A stretch of DNA of 64,000 nucleotides, taken from assembly GCF_037126465.1 (NCBI RefSeq), contig NC_088201.1, positions 25,962,550 to 26,026,549 on the forward strand, in the 5' to 3' direction. Position 1 is the stretch's first letter. Each line of letters begins with the position of its first letter. Origin of the DNA: Ornithodoros turicata (lineage: Eukaryota; Arthropoda; Arachnida; Ixodida; Argasidae). Shown piece by piece: positions 12,684 to 22,640 of this stretch. The notes below the pieces were generated by a model. That model made no database searches and had not been told where the DNA came from. It saw only the letters and a program-made list of their open reading frames with translations. Both the position numbers and the translations under genes were made by a program.

Positions 12684-12829
12684 GTGAGTCTTAGTATACC
12701 GTTGATAAGGTTATCGTGCCTATCGGAACCAATCGCAGCTGTGCGTGACACAGAATCTTATCCACTGATTGGTTCCGGTTGATACAGTTCGACGCAAGTC
12801 ACGTTATCAACGGTCTGCTAAAACTCTCT
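12684..12829. mobile_element. Short MITE, copy 1 (CTAAAACTC family)
   Basis: About 146 bp with terminal inverted repeats built on AGTGAGTCTTAG / CTAAAACTCTCT and subterminal CCGTTGATAAGG. It contains an inner inverted pair around GGAACCAATC. A second copy of the family, in opposite orientation, sits inside the LINE at 25213-25362, which helps define the ends of both. Confidence 0.75.
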
Positions 12830-13029
12830 AATATGGGTGGGAACTGCAACTTGCTTTCATCGCAAAAAGCTAGTTCAGGAACGTGAGGTTAGGCGTAAGC
12901 AAAACGTTGTCTCCCGGGAAGGACAGGGACGATGCAACTTGCACACTGTTGAGTATTCACCTTGTGTGTATGTTTATGATATATAATTTGTAGACCATCT
13001 AGTAACAGCTGTTCCGCCCTCACTTCCAG

Positions 13030-13237
13030 GTTGACTCCAGGTTGAAAAAAGTGACTCATAAAGCCAGGTTTGTTATTCATCACGGAGATACGAAGCTAGG
13101 CGTTATAACTGTCAACCTATACGGCAAAATTGCACCGAGAACAGTGAAGAACTTCATCACCTTCGCTGGAGATGGATTTTGGGGCCTGTCTTATAACAGC
13201 ACTGAGTTCCACCGCGTTAAGGAGTCATTGATCCAGG
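13030..13237 (+). CDS. Secreted cyclophilin-like protein, exon 2
   Basis: This exon encodes residues 28-96 and the first base of codon 97. It starts after a CTTCCAG acceptor in phase 0. It holds the N-terminal half of the cyclophilin barrel: strand FVIHHGDTKLGVITVNLYG, helix PRTVKNF, and the loop ending FHRVKESLIQG. Arg89 (Arg55 of human cyclophilin A) and Gln96 (Gln63) are kept. The stretch between them is one residue shorter than usual, and the aromatic/methionine pair of the pocket is replaced by Ser-Leu. Asn83-Ser-Thr is an N-glycosylation sequon, in keeping with an ER or extracellular protein. The exon ends in phase 1 at GTATGT. Confidence 0.88.
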
Positions 13238-13470
13238 GTATGTGGTAAACGTATTCTTACATGTAAGTAAAACGAATAAGGTTATTCGCTGGTTGCGTCC
13301 ATGGCTGCCCTCTTTTATCGCATAAGGACGAAGGAAGTATAAATAGTACCATGGAAGTGAACATGTACGACATTTCCCGGAAAAAAAATACGATTTGTCA
13401 CCGCCGACTTGTGCTTTTCAGTATTGCTATAAAGGTCTGTCAACAACTCTTTATTTCCATAGGGGACGTA

Positions 13471-13760
13471 CACTCTTAGAAAAAAGGGTGTGAAAAGGTG
13501 GTAACTTCTACAGTTACCACCTAGGTCAACATAGCTTCTGATAAAGGGTGTAAAAGGGTGGTAAAAGCAATTATCATATATCCAAATTGCTACAAAAAGT
13601 CGTACGTCCCGCTCGCTCACCGAATCAGAAGCGGTAACCCTATAATTCGTGGCAGAGAGTGACGTAGCAGGTGGAACTTTGCAACCTTTTAGGAACAACA
13701 TATGCGACAACTATTACCTTCAAAAAGGTGTAGCTGCTCCACCCTTTTTTTTTAAGAGTG
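13471..13760. mobile_element. MITE with CACTCTTA termini, GGTAAC subfamily
   Basis: Ends are CACTCTTAGAAAAAAGGGTG and CACCCTTTTTTTTTAAGAGTG, flanked by TA on both sides (13469-13470, 13761-13762). The interior has a short inverted pair GGTGGTAACT / AGTTACCACC. The shared CACTCTTA terminus and TA duplication tie it to the elements at 32114, 39992 and 63834. Confidence 0.8.
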
Positions 13761-14397
13761 TAGTCGCAACATACATGTTGGACGTACCCTTGTAGACGAA
13801 TCCTTATGTACTTTCGCTATCCCTTCAACGTCTGAAATTTTGGACAATTCACTTAACACAATTACAAAATACATAGCCGTCGTCGACTCTCAAGGATGGC
13901 TATAAGTCCATGGTCCTTACCAGCAAATAAGTTAACGAACCTCCCTTCCCCTTCCTCCCACTTCCCTCGCAAGGTGCCGCGCCAGTCTAGCTAGGCAGAG
14001 CGCTCGGATACCCAACGTTACCCCCCCCCCCCCCCCGTTCAAAAAAGGAAGAAATAAACCACTTTTACGAGCCAAAGTAATACTCGCGCTACACGGGCAC
14101 TAAAATGTTAGACATAAAACTGATTCATATAAAACTCAATTAATGTTATTGGGTTTACAACTCAAACGTGCCATACAGTGCCGGATTTAAGGGAGGAGGG
14201 GGGGGGGGGGGCAAACGGGGCGCATGCCCCGAGGCCCCCACCAAAAAGGGGCCTCCATTGTGACGAAATTTGTCATTTGCCATTGTCATGAAATTGTCAC
14301 TGTTTCTTCTCCAAACGATACGGTTTTGGGTTCTCGCCAAAACCACATATGGAGCAAGAACTTTAGTGCACCTGGAAAATACCACCCCAGTCGAAAG

Positions 14398-15085
14398 CAG
14401 GGATGGGCAGTATTTAAATACATTGTAATTAAAATACTATTTAAAATATAAATACATGTATTTATATTTTGTATTTAAATACAGACTTGAAAAATGTATT
14501 TATAATTATATTTAAATACCAATTTTTGGGTATTTATTCTTGTAAATACTTTGTAAATACTCCTAAATACAATATATACTGACTCATATCTTAAAGTTGC
14601 CCTCCATTCGACTTTTCGGGAAGAAGAGAGAGTTTCGGGCGCAGTTATGCAGTGTTTGCGCTACCATGCGCATGCGACAAAAATTTTTAGATGGTAAGTT
14701 TTTCACTGTTGTAAGCATTTGTTCATCGGCACATGTGGAGATGCTCTTCTCCTTTGCCAATCTGATTGTACGGCCGAACAGAAGATGCCTAAGATGCAAT
14801 ATTCGAGAAACTTCTAGTATTAAATTTGCCATGATAATCTAAAAAATAAATGCTATTGTTCGTTGCTGATTTGTTGTTATGATCATCGTTATTTTTGTAA
14901 TTCCAGATGACATTTTCCTCACAGTATTTATGGTAGTAGTTAGGGTATTTAAATACTGTATTTATAATTTGTATTTAAATACTCATGTTGAAAAGTATTT
15001 ATGCAGAGTATTTAAATACCTCTTTCAACAAAGTATTTTGTATTTATATTTAAACACTCAAAAAAAGTATTTATGCCCATCCCTG
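14398..15085 (+). mobile_element. hAT deletion derivative, TATTTAAATAC-rich
   Basis: Ends are CAGGGATGGGCA and TGCCCATCCCTG. Subterminal regions on both sides are packed with GTATTTAAATAC-like repeats. Flanking octamers GTCGAAAG and GTAGAAAG differ by one base and fit an aged 8-bp duplication with slippage at one end. The interior retains a relic of a hAT dimerisation domain at about 14710-14800, including SSAHVEMLFSFANLI, typical of hAT transposase C-termini. Nested inside the larger hAT element. Confidence 0.8.
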
Positions 15086-15242
15086 TAGAAAGATATGCCA
15101 TAATTCAGTTGTTCATGTTCTTAGGAACCTTGAGGCTTGTGTTAACATTTTTTTTTTTTACTTTCGTGTTAGCGCCGCAAAACAACTATGGCTATGAGCG
15201 GCGTACAGATGAGGACAGATAAAGAGAGGACAGCAGGAAGGA

Positions 15243-15440
15243 GTGGGGGGGTTAGTACGCGTCCTGGGCCGACTTCAGGGGAACTGTGCCGACATTCGAC
15301 TGGAAAGTATTCGGAAAACCCAGGGAAAACCTCAGACAGCACAGCCGGTGCTAGGATTCGAACCCACCACCTCCCAGTCAGCACGACACCAACGAGCGAG
15401 ACGCCTTAACCCACTTGACCATGCCGCCCTGGTGGCTCGT
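15243..15440 (-). repeat. tRNA-derived SINE (long-variable-arm type)
   Basis: Read on the - strand, a tRNA-like head starts near 15434 with GGCGGCATGGTCAAGTGG (A-box-like) and continues to GTGGGTTCGAATCC (B box) near 15366-15353. A body containing TCCCTGGGTTTTCC and CAGTTCCCCTGAAGTCGG follows. The same body occurs with other tRNA heads at 19310, 20990 and 55945. The spacing of the boxes suggests a Ser/Leu-type head with a long variable arm. Such SINEs are known from ticks; the exact family name was not verified. Confidence 0.8.
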
Positions 15441-15989
15441 GTTAACACAACCCTCAAGGTGAAGCACACAATGTTGTGTGTTTCAGCCTGAGAGCAGTTG
15501 CTTTCCATCGTGTACGGTTCATGCATAACCAGGGGCATAATGATGAAGACATGCTCGAAGCTTATTCGACGCGCATGGCATAAACATCAGGAAAGGCAGG
15601 GTAGTCCTACGACAATGCTGCGTCCATGAGTAGAACGTACAAAGGTCTTCAAGCGTGAGTACGACAGAAAAAGCACCTGGCTACGTGGGTTCCTTGCTCA
15701 GGGCACTGTCTGAATCTGGTGGCAAAATTAGCTGCCGGGTGCTGACATGCTGCTGTTGCCATTTTAGATTACCTCGAGCAAGTATACGAGTTCTTTACAG
15801 CATCCACGCATAGACACAAAGATATAGACACGAAGACACAGGAGATGAGCGACCTCACCACAACGGTGTCCGGCGACTGCTCAACAAAGCAGCCCGTTCC
15901 AGTACCGAAAACACGGTGGTCCTGTAGGGCGGATGTTGCGTGAACTGTCAGGGGATACTGTCTTTCTTTAAAAAGTTATTACGTCTTTA

Positions 15990-16166
15990 AACGTCGTTAA
16001 AGGTAGAATTTTCTACCCATCTCGGTAGAGATGCATTGCAACCACATTTCTACTCAAACCTGTTTTACGTTTCGGGCATAACTGCAGAGTAGAAACAAAC
16101 TACAGAGTAGAACATATATTTCTACCAGCCTGGGTAGGAAATTCTACATTTTTTCTTAGAGTGTAC
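15990..16166. mobile_element. MITE fragment, GTAGAA subfamily
   Basis: Repeated inverted motifs GTAGAATTTTCTACC, GTAGAAATTTCTAC-like pairs and a right end TTTTTTCTTAGAGTGTA resemble the CACTCTTA-terminated MITEs. The left terminus is not evident, so this is probably a partial copy. Confidence 0.55.
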
Positions 16167-16463
16167 GTTACTAGCAATCGAGATGAAATGGTGTCATTGA
16201 CTTGGGAATTCATGCGCTGTTTTGGGACGATATTTTAGACAGAGTGGACAAGAATAGCAAAACGTTACAAAGCCCACAGATAGACCTGAACAGCGACCTG
16301 AACATGCTTTGACCTGAAGGCGTGAAGCATTCGATCACTAGCGCATGGTTGGGGAAGATGTACCTGGAACGAGGGAATTTACTGCAGTAATAAAGCGCAA
16401 TTGACGATCCAGTGTACAGGCTGACGTCAATAGGCTACGTAACTGCCACTGAAGCACGGTTTA

Positions 16464-16907
16464 GTGACCCTTCATAGAAGTTCCGGAGAAAGAACTTTCT
16501 CCCGCCCTCTAATCAATTTAGCTTCTCTTGATCAACGGCTGTCCGCGTATGAACAGCTATCGCCCTGGTTCGGTTTCTCTTTGGAGAAATCTGCATCCTG
16601 GAGGTATGAGTTCAGCCTCTGTGCTAAGGCATTTTTGCAAGACGAGGTCGGCAGCCAAGAATCTTTCCTCTACGCACTGATCATGGAGAATGGAGTGAAG
16701 GAAGTTTTCCCTTATGTAGAGGTTGCTCTTCATATAGATCTCAGTGTGATGGTTAGCAGCAGTCCCTGTGAGCGCTCATTTTCGATACTGAAGCTCATAA
16801 AGAACAGTCATCGGGCAACTATGACGCACGGCAGATACATTGTCACTCCTATGCAAAGGGACATTCTTAAACAGCTTCATTTTGCAGAGCTCATTAACGA
16901 TTTTTGA
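16464..16907 (+). pseudogene. hAT-type transposase C-terminal remnant
   Basis: An open frame of 147 codons shows the C-terminal hAT dimerisation pattern: SSSPCERSFSILKLIKNSHR followed by a conserved hydrophobic tail (DILKQLHFAEL). This pattern is seen in hAT transposases and in domesticated ZMYM-type proteins. Known role: the domain mediates oligomerisation of the cut-and-paste enzyme. Full hAT transposases are usually 500-800 residues; the BED zinc finger and the catalytic Asp residues are absent, so this piece is non-functional. It lies inside the hAT element at 14176-18724 and shares its orientation. An alternative is a fragment of a host ZMYM-like gene, made unlikely by the flanking transposon ends. 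Confidence 0.75.
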
Positions 16908-17026
16908 GTAAGGAAGTCAACGAAGGTTCCAGTGTGCGCTAGCAGCGAAATGTAGTCTTGAATAGGTTGCAAGATAGTAGATAGAAGATCTTAAAAGATG
17001 TTCACTGTAAAAGCTAATGTGAAGTA

Positions 17027-17652
17027 CAGGGTCGGACACACATAAGCATATCGCGGGAGCGCATGACCTACAAGTATGCCAGCGCCGCGCAACGGATGCT
17101 CCTGGGTTTGAGACCTCGCGCCTAGCGAACATTCGCCACCTCTCGGTTAGGTCCGTCATTGCTCTCGTGGCGCCGGCGGGCGGGGCGACCCACCTGCTGT
17201 TGATATTCAATCTCTGCTGACGATGTTTTGATCAGTGCGTGGCGCGACGTAATCTTTGTCTTATCGGAATCGAGAAGAAAAGTGAAACAGGCGCATGTCG
17301 TGGCATACTTGCATTTATTGTAATGTATAGTTATCTGTTCGTTTGCGAAGGATGCATCGTATGTCATCACATCCGTCTGTTTCACTTTCCTTCTTGATCC
17401 CGATAAGACGGTCATGTCGTAAAAGATTACACCGCGCCACGCACTCATCAAAACATCGTCAGCAGAAATTGAATAGTAACAGCAGGTGGGTCTCCCCGCC
17501 CGCCGGCGCCACGAGAGCAATGACGGACCCAACCGAGAGGTGGCGAATGTTCGCTAGGCGCGAGGTCTCAAACCCAGGAACATCCGTTGCGCGGCGCTGG
17601 CATACTTGCAGGTCATGCGCTCCCGCGATACGCTTATGTGTGTCCGACCCTG
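17027..17652. mobile_element. TA-flanked long-arm foldback A
   Basis: Terminal sequence CAGGGTCGGACACACATAAGC and its complement are flanked by TA (17025-17026, 17653-17654). Arms of about 265 bp include GGCGCCGGCGGGCGGGG on the left and its complement on the right. A loop of about 95 bp lies between them. No transposase frame. Probably a non-autonomous Tc1/mariner-like element, nested in the hAT transposon. Confidence 0.85.
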
Positions 17653-17723
17653 TACTCTTTCTGGAAGCTGTGTGGTAATAAACGAACTAACTGCTGGACA
17701 TTGAACTTTTTCATATACGTATA

Positions 17724-18577
17724 CAGAGTGTCCCAGAAAACGTGTCATTGAATTATAATAAAAAAACTACACCACCTAGAATCATGCGGTCAACGGCATT
17801 TGTTCTTACTAGGTTTTTGCCACCTCCTGATGTGAATGCCGTGTAACGTAAGTCTAATTATGTAAATTATTGCGAACTGAAGTCGGAAATTTGCCAAGTA
17901 AAGGTCACTTTTTTACCCCACCGATGTGAAGAGCGTGTCTAATTGACTTGACAGGGATATTCAGGGGCTATCCCATCAGAAAAAATAGCTGAACATCATG
18001 CTCTACGGAGCTAGCGCGCGACAAATTTTTCAGCGTAATCCTTGTCAGTCCGACGAAAGGAGGTTGGAAACCCAGCCCACACCTGCATCGCAGAAAGAGA
18101 TAACACAGGTATGGCTTATCGCGTCCGACTTTCGCTTGGATCACACTTTCCCTCTCCAAATTTCAGGAACTGTCACTTTTTCTACTATCACTCTGTGGGC
18201 TGGGTTTGGAACCTCCTTTCGTCGGTCTGAGAGCGATTGCGTTCAAAAAGTCGTCGCACGTTATGGTGCGGTGCTACCACAAGCATGATGTTCGGCTATT
18301 TTTTCCGATGGGATAGCTCGTGAATATCACTGTCAATTATCACGAACTTGAGTGAATTCGGCACGCTCTTCATATTGGTGGGGTAAAACAGTGACCTTTA
18401 CTTGGCAAATTTCCGAGTTCAGTTCGCAAATATTTACATAATTAAACTTACGATACATGACATTCACATCAGGAGTTGGCAAAAACATAGTAAGAATAAA
18501 TGCCGTTGACCGCATGATTCTAGGTGGCGTAGTTTTTTTTTATTATAATTCAATGCCACGTTTTCTGGGACATCCTG
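17724..18577. mobile_element. TA-flanked long-arm foldback B
   Basis: Ends CAGAGTGTCCCAGAAAACG and CGTTTTCTGGGACATCCTG are flanked by TA (17722-17723, 18578-18579). The inverted arms extend for roughly 400 bp each with scattered differences, for example ACCGCATGATTCTAGGTGG and its complement. No protein-coding frame is recognised. It lies only 70 bp from foldback A, inside the same hAT element. Confidence 0.85.
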
Positions 18578-18732
18578 TATATCGCACGGAATATTCGCAC
18601 CAAGGTCAGGCATCTGTATGACCATAATTTACACTCAGGAAGCACCATGAAAAGTACTAATCGTGCAGAAGGGCCCCCATCATGTACGCTGTCCCGGGCC
18701 CCCACCACTGTAAATCCGGCACTGGTGCCATA

Positions 18733-19105
18733 CCAGCACTGGACAGCTGTTTCGCCTTATTGGGCCATCGTCTGCAGCGCTCAGGCAGGCAACGTTTGAG
18801 TGGGTGGCGTCAGAATGTCACGTAAGACGTGAGATAAACTGATGTTCTGAGGCTGGAACAACATAGAGGGGACAGATACAAACAAAGCCTCAAATTGCCT
18901 AAGAAATCAACGATGAACGATGAAAGTCACTGAAAAGGTTAGCCAGCTGTAGGGATCGAACCCACATCTTCTGGATTGCCGCACGTGATACCCTCCCGTC
19001 AGGGTGAGAGCCTAACTTTCTGACGCCGCCTACTCAAATGTTACCTACCCGCGCACTTCTGACAATGACCCAATAAGGCCGAAGCAGCTGTCCGGTGCAG
19101 GTAAG
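18733..19105. mobile_element. Foldback interrupted by a tRNA-derived SINE
   Basis: The outer segments CCAGCACTGGACAGCTG...GTGGCGTCAGAA (18733-18814) and TTCTGACGCCGCC...CAGCTGTCCGGTGCAGG (19018-19101) are imperfect complements of about 80 bp. Between them is a reverse-strand SINE (about 18835-19017) with B-box-like GGTTCGATCCC on the - strand and the body motif AAAGTCACTGAAAAGG. The element abuts the target duplication of the hAT transposon. Confidence 0.7.
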
Positions 19106-19309
19106 GCGACGTTTAAGTTGACTCATATACGATACGTGCAGGCAAAGCGCTCCGGCTTCTTTTTTTACTTAATAATGTTATTGCGTTTCAAAATATTAAA
19201 TTCATTTTGACCTGTAAGCTACCTCTAATTTGCGAATCGCATACATTGTACTTTGGGGAGTGGGTCGCGTCATTTATGACGGCGTTTAATGTCATTAAAA
19301 AAAAGGGTA

Positions 19310-19655
19310 AGGTGACGGTGAACAGGAGGAGGAGGAGGAGGAGGTGTGTCGTTGGGAGGAGCCCGAGAGGTCTGCCTCTCCTGATTAGGCGGCATGTTTC
19401 TCGGGAAGGGAAAGGTGGTGGAGAGGAGGAGAGGAAAGGGTGAAGTGGAAGACCGAGCGGAATCCGCTCGGGGGGAGGATAGCTGCGTCCATGGGCCGAC
19501 TTCAGGGGAACTGTGCCGGCATACGCCTATTACACATCTGAGGGAAACGCAGGAAAAACCGGATTCGAACCGCGGAATCGCGGAACCGGATTCGAACCGC
19601 GGACCTCCCAGTCTCCAAGCGCACGCGTTACCGCTGCGCCACCGGAGCTGGTGTG
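19310..19655 (-). repeat. tRNA-derived SINE with duplicated B-box region
   Basis: On the - strand the head reads GGTGGCGCAGCGGTAACGCG (A-box-like) and then GGTTCGAATCC (B box). The body matches the SINE at 55945-56258, including GCCGACTTCAGGGGAACTG and a (AGG)n tract at the far end (19326-19343). The segment GGATTCGAACCGCGGA occurs twice, at about 19560 and 19589, replacing the usual CCAGACGGCACAGCC spacer. Confidence 0.82.
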
Positions 19656-20149
19656 ACGGTGAACAACCTTCGTAAATCGTAGCATTCGGAGACCGCAATG
19701 ACATTAGACCACCATGTCATTTTTTGTGCTCGTGTGGTACGGGTATAACACAAATCTCAACTTTAGATCGAAATTTCATGAAAGCATAAAGGGTGCACGT
19801 GCATTTTTTTCACATCTTGATAGTAATCGAAATCTCCCGAAACGTAAACTAGCATGCAAATATGTATTGAACAGCTATCTTCGACAGTTCCTACCGACTT
19901 CCCTGGTTTGGTTTCAAAATATATCTGGCCAAATACAACATATCTCCCAATGCCCCATAAGAGACAAGATGACAAGTGTTACGGTGACTTGCAAATAAAT
20001 AATTATACGTTTTTTTGTTTTTGTTTTAACGCAATGCCTTTTTGAAACGCAACAGATTTTTTAAAAATTATATGACAGCAACTTGAATGTCGTGAAAAAC
20101 CTCCCCACTTCATCGTCACAATATAATTGTTGTTGTTGTTGTTGGATGT

Positions 20150-20690
20150 CGTCTTTGCCAGCAGGGTTCCGGAGAGAACAGAAAACCTGAACCGAAAACA
20201 AAGGAAAAAAAAAAAACGTTATTTTTGGGCGAACCGGAACACAACGAAAACCGAAACAAAATTTTATGCTCCGGAGGGAAACCGAAAATGTGTTTTCGGT
20301 TCAAATGGAAAATTGAACTATTTGGCCCTCAAGGGTACGTAACGCAAGACTTCAAGTGCACAGTGCATGGCATCCATCGGTGTTTGGGTAGGAAACTCCA
20401 GAAACCTCACATTACAACAATGTGCCAGAGCGCGAGACGGGCTCCTTCTTTTCGTCTATAAGCCACGTTGTAGGTCTTTGTAACCATTTTCTTTATTTCT
20501 CTTTCTATTGGAAAGAATAAAGGGGATTATTTTCGCTGATACCAATTCTCCTTACACCATGTGAAACTAAACCGGTTCGAACCGGTTTCGTTATTTATTT
20601 TACACCGGACCTGAACCGGAACTGAACAGTTTACTTTTAACTGAAACGAAAGCCGGAACGAAAAACCGTTCGGTTCGACACACTGCTTTG
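20150..20690. repeat. AACCGAAA/CCGGTTC-rich interspersed element
   Basis: Many scattered copies of AACCGAAA, CCGGAAC and their complements occur between about 20165 and 20675. The ends are poorly defined. The arrangement resembles MITEs with subterminal GGTTCGGTT motifs, but no clear terminal inverted repeat or target duplication was found. Confidence 0.4.
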
Positions 20691-20989
20691 CAGTTGAGTT
20701 AAACCGCTAAGCGGACATCCTCTCGGAGACAGTATGTAACTACAAGATGACCAATTACTTAAAATTCACTAACTAACTCTTTAATTAGGGGATTTCGGGC
20801 AAAAGTGAGGTACTATAGCAGAATGGGAGACAATCCTCGTTGAAATCCATTCCGTCTTTGAAAAATATAGAAACGAGCCATGCACACTGAAATATCCATA
20901 GCCGGATTTTGCTATGCAAATGAGACGAAACCACAAGCCCCATGAGCTTGTCTGGGGCCGCAAAGCGGTGGTGGTGACGGAGGTAGGCA

Positions 20990-21180
20990 ACGTCACGACT
21001 AACGCCCTGGGGAGAACGTGCGTCCTGGGCCGACTTCGAAGGGAACTGTGCCGACACATGTCTGACAGCCGTCTGAATAAAACCCAGGAAAAACCCCAGA
21101 CATCACTACCGGCACCGGGATTCGAACCCGGGTACCTCCCATTCTCGACGCGAAATGGCCAGCACGCTAACCACTATAGT
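20990..21180 (-). repeat. tRNA-derived SINE, third head type
   Basis: On the - strand, TAGTGGTTAGCGTGCTGGCC and then CCGGGTTCGAATCCC form the tRNA-like A and B boxes. The shared body GGGGTTTTTCCTGGGTTTT...GAAGTCGGCCCAGGACGC follows. A partial related segment with GCAAAGCGGTGGTGGTG lies near 21512-21545. Confidence 0.78.
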
Positions 21181-21357
21181 CGTATTCAACTTAAGAAGGA
21201 AAATGAAATCTAGTCCATCAATTCCACATACGCCGTTGGAGATAAGGAGGCGCAATAGCGCGCCAAGAGAAATACTGCAGCGCCACCACGCAGCGTAGTG
21301 TCATGTGGGCAGTCTTAACAGCCAATACGGAAGCAGAGTGAGTATGATGGGTTACAT

Positions 21358-21390
21358 TAGAGTCACTGTATACAGTATACAGTGACTCTA
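21358..21390. repeat. 33-bp palindrome between direct repeats
   Basis: TAGAGTCACTGTATAC, a single A, and its full complement form a perfect hairpin. The decamer GGTTACATTA stands on both sides, at about 21349 and 21391. Confidence 0.85.
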
Positions 21391-22149
21391 GGTTACATTA
21401 TCTCGCGGAGTAGCGAGCATGACCTCTCTGTATCCAGCCATCCTATCTGCGGCGCAGTAATATTTTGAGAGCTGACGGACTAGGTTTCTTTGACTATAAG
21501 CCACGCGAGCTGGTGCCGCAAAGCGGTGGTGGTGGTGCAAAGCGGTTGATCTGGCTAGCAGATCAGCACCTACTCCAATCATCTCCGTCGCTCCAAAGCA
21601 CATGTCCCTCTGGCATGGGATGAGCGCTGTCCTCCCTGTGCTCCTGATCCACGCGGCGGTTTCGGTTTCAGCTCATTTGCATATGAAAATTCGCCGATGG
21701 ATATTTCAACGTACGTGCTCGTTTCAGGATTTTTTTAAAAAGAGAACGCCTTTCAAGGACGATTGTCTCCCATTCTGCTGTCTCACGTTTGGAATTCGTC
21801 ATAAGAGACAGTCAGATCGTACAACGAAGACAGTTGCGTGACTGAACCAGTAAGAGAGGGTGTAAGGGTAAAGGGTAAGGGTTCCGACAGCGACGGCCAT
21901 CTCGCATCTCCGTCTGCGGGAGCGACATGAATGGCTTTTGTACGTAACATTCACCACCTGCGGCGCCCGTGACCCACTTGGAGCCAGAGCCTTTGTAGAG
22001 GCCAGAGCTAATCTCTAAAGCCGAAACCACTGTGGAAACTAAAACATGTTCAAGATGGCGTACAGGATTACGGGATTGAGACCAAGCCTGGGCGGGTAGT
22101 TTCATGTGACCAACCCAGTTAATTGTCCAATTAAGTAGTTGGTTTCTGT

Positions 22150-22640
22150 TTCATTTGGGTGTTTTCATTGGAGCAGGCATGCGAGGGGCAGCGGCCATTT
22201 TTCGCCCTTTTAAGCGGGCGCATGCAAATTTCGGACAGCTCGAGCGGGGACTCTCGCCACCGAAGGTCTGGGACCTCATCGTCACCTTCTACCCCACCGA
22301 GTTCTTATTTCGTAACCCTTTGCGTTGTACATGCCTTGTGTACGTGCCTTGTGTATTATGTGTATGCCGTGCCTGTATAGTGTAATTAAACATTGTTGCT
22401 GTTGAGCATTTGCTTGTCAGACGTCATTGGGATCAGCTACAACCACCAGAACACATCACGGACCTCCCTACGGAAACAAGGAATTTTACTGACGGCTTGT
22501 TGAAGCGCACTTGGCTTACGGAGCGCTGAGAGCAGCGCGAGAATATGGCAGTTAGGCTTAAATGTCGTCCTCCCAGCTTCCGCTTAACTCGAATTTGGAA
22601 TGCGCGTAACGATTTCCTGGCTGCCTTGAACAGAGAGGTA
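22150..22640 (+). mobile_element. Possible LTR and gag start of a Ty3-like relic
   Basis: The segment 22156-22425 has LTR-like composition, ending near AATTAAACATTGTTGCTG and a CA end. About 120 bp downstream an ATG at 22543 opens a frame with a proline-rich start followed by a tryptophan (RPPSFRLTRIWNARNDFLAA), which resembles the N-terminus of Ty3-type gag proteins. The frame is lost within about 100 bp. No second LTR was found, so this is a weak call. Confidence 0.28.

Larger units (their letters stand above)
14176..18724 (+). mobile_element. Complete hAT DNA transposon with nested insertions
   Basis: The element begins CAGTGCCGGATTTA and ends TAAATCCGGCACTG, a perfect 14-bp terminal inverted repeat. 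It is flanked by an exact 8-bp duplication, GTGCCATA, at 14168-14175 and 18725-18732. Eight-base duplications and CAG-type ends are the signature of hAT elements. The remnant hAT transposase at 16464-16907 lies inside in the + orientation, so ends and enzyme agree. The unit has been enlarged by later insertions: a second hAT derivative (14398-15085), a SINE (15243-15440), part of a CACTCTTA-type MITE (about 15990-16166) and two TA-flanked foldbacks (17027-17652, 17724-18577). Poly-G and poly-C tracts follow the left end. Confidence 0.88.
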
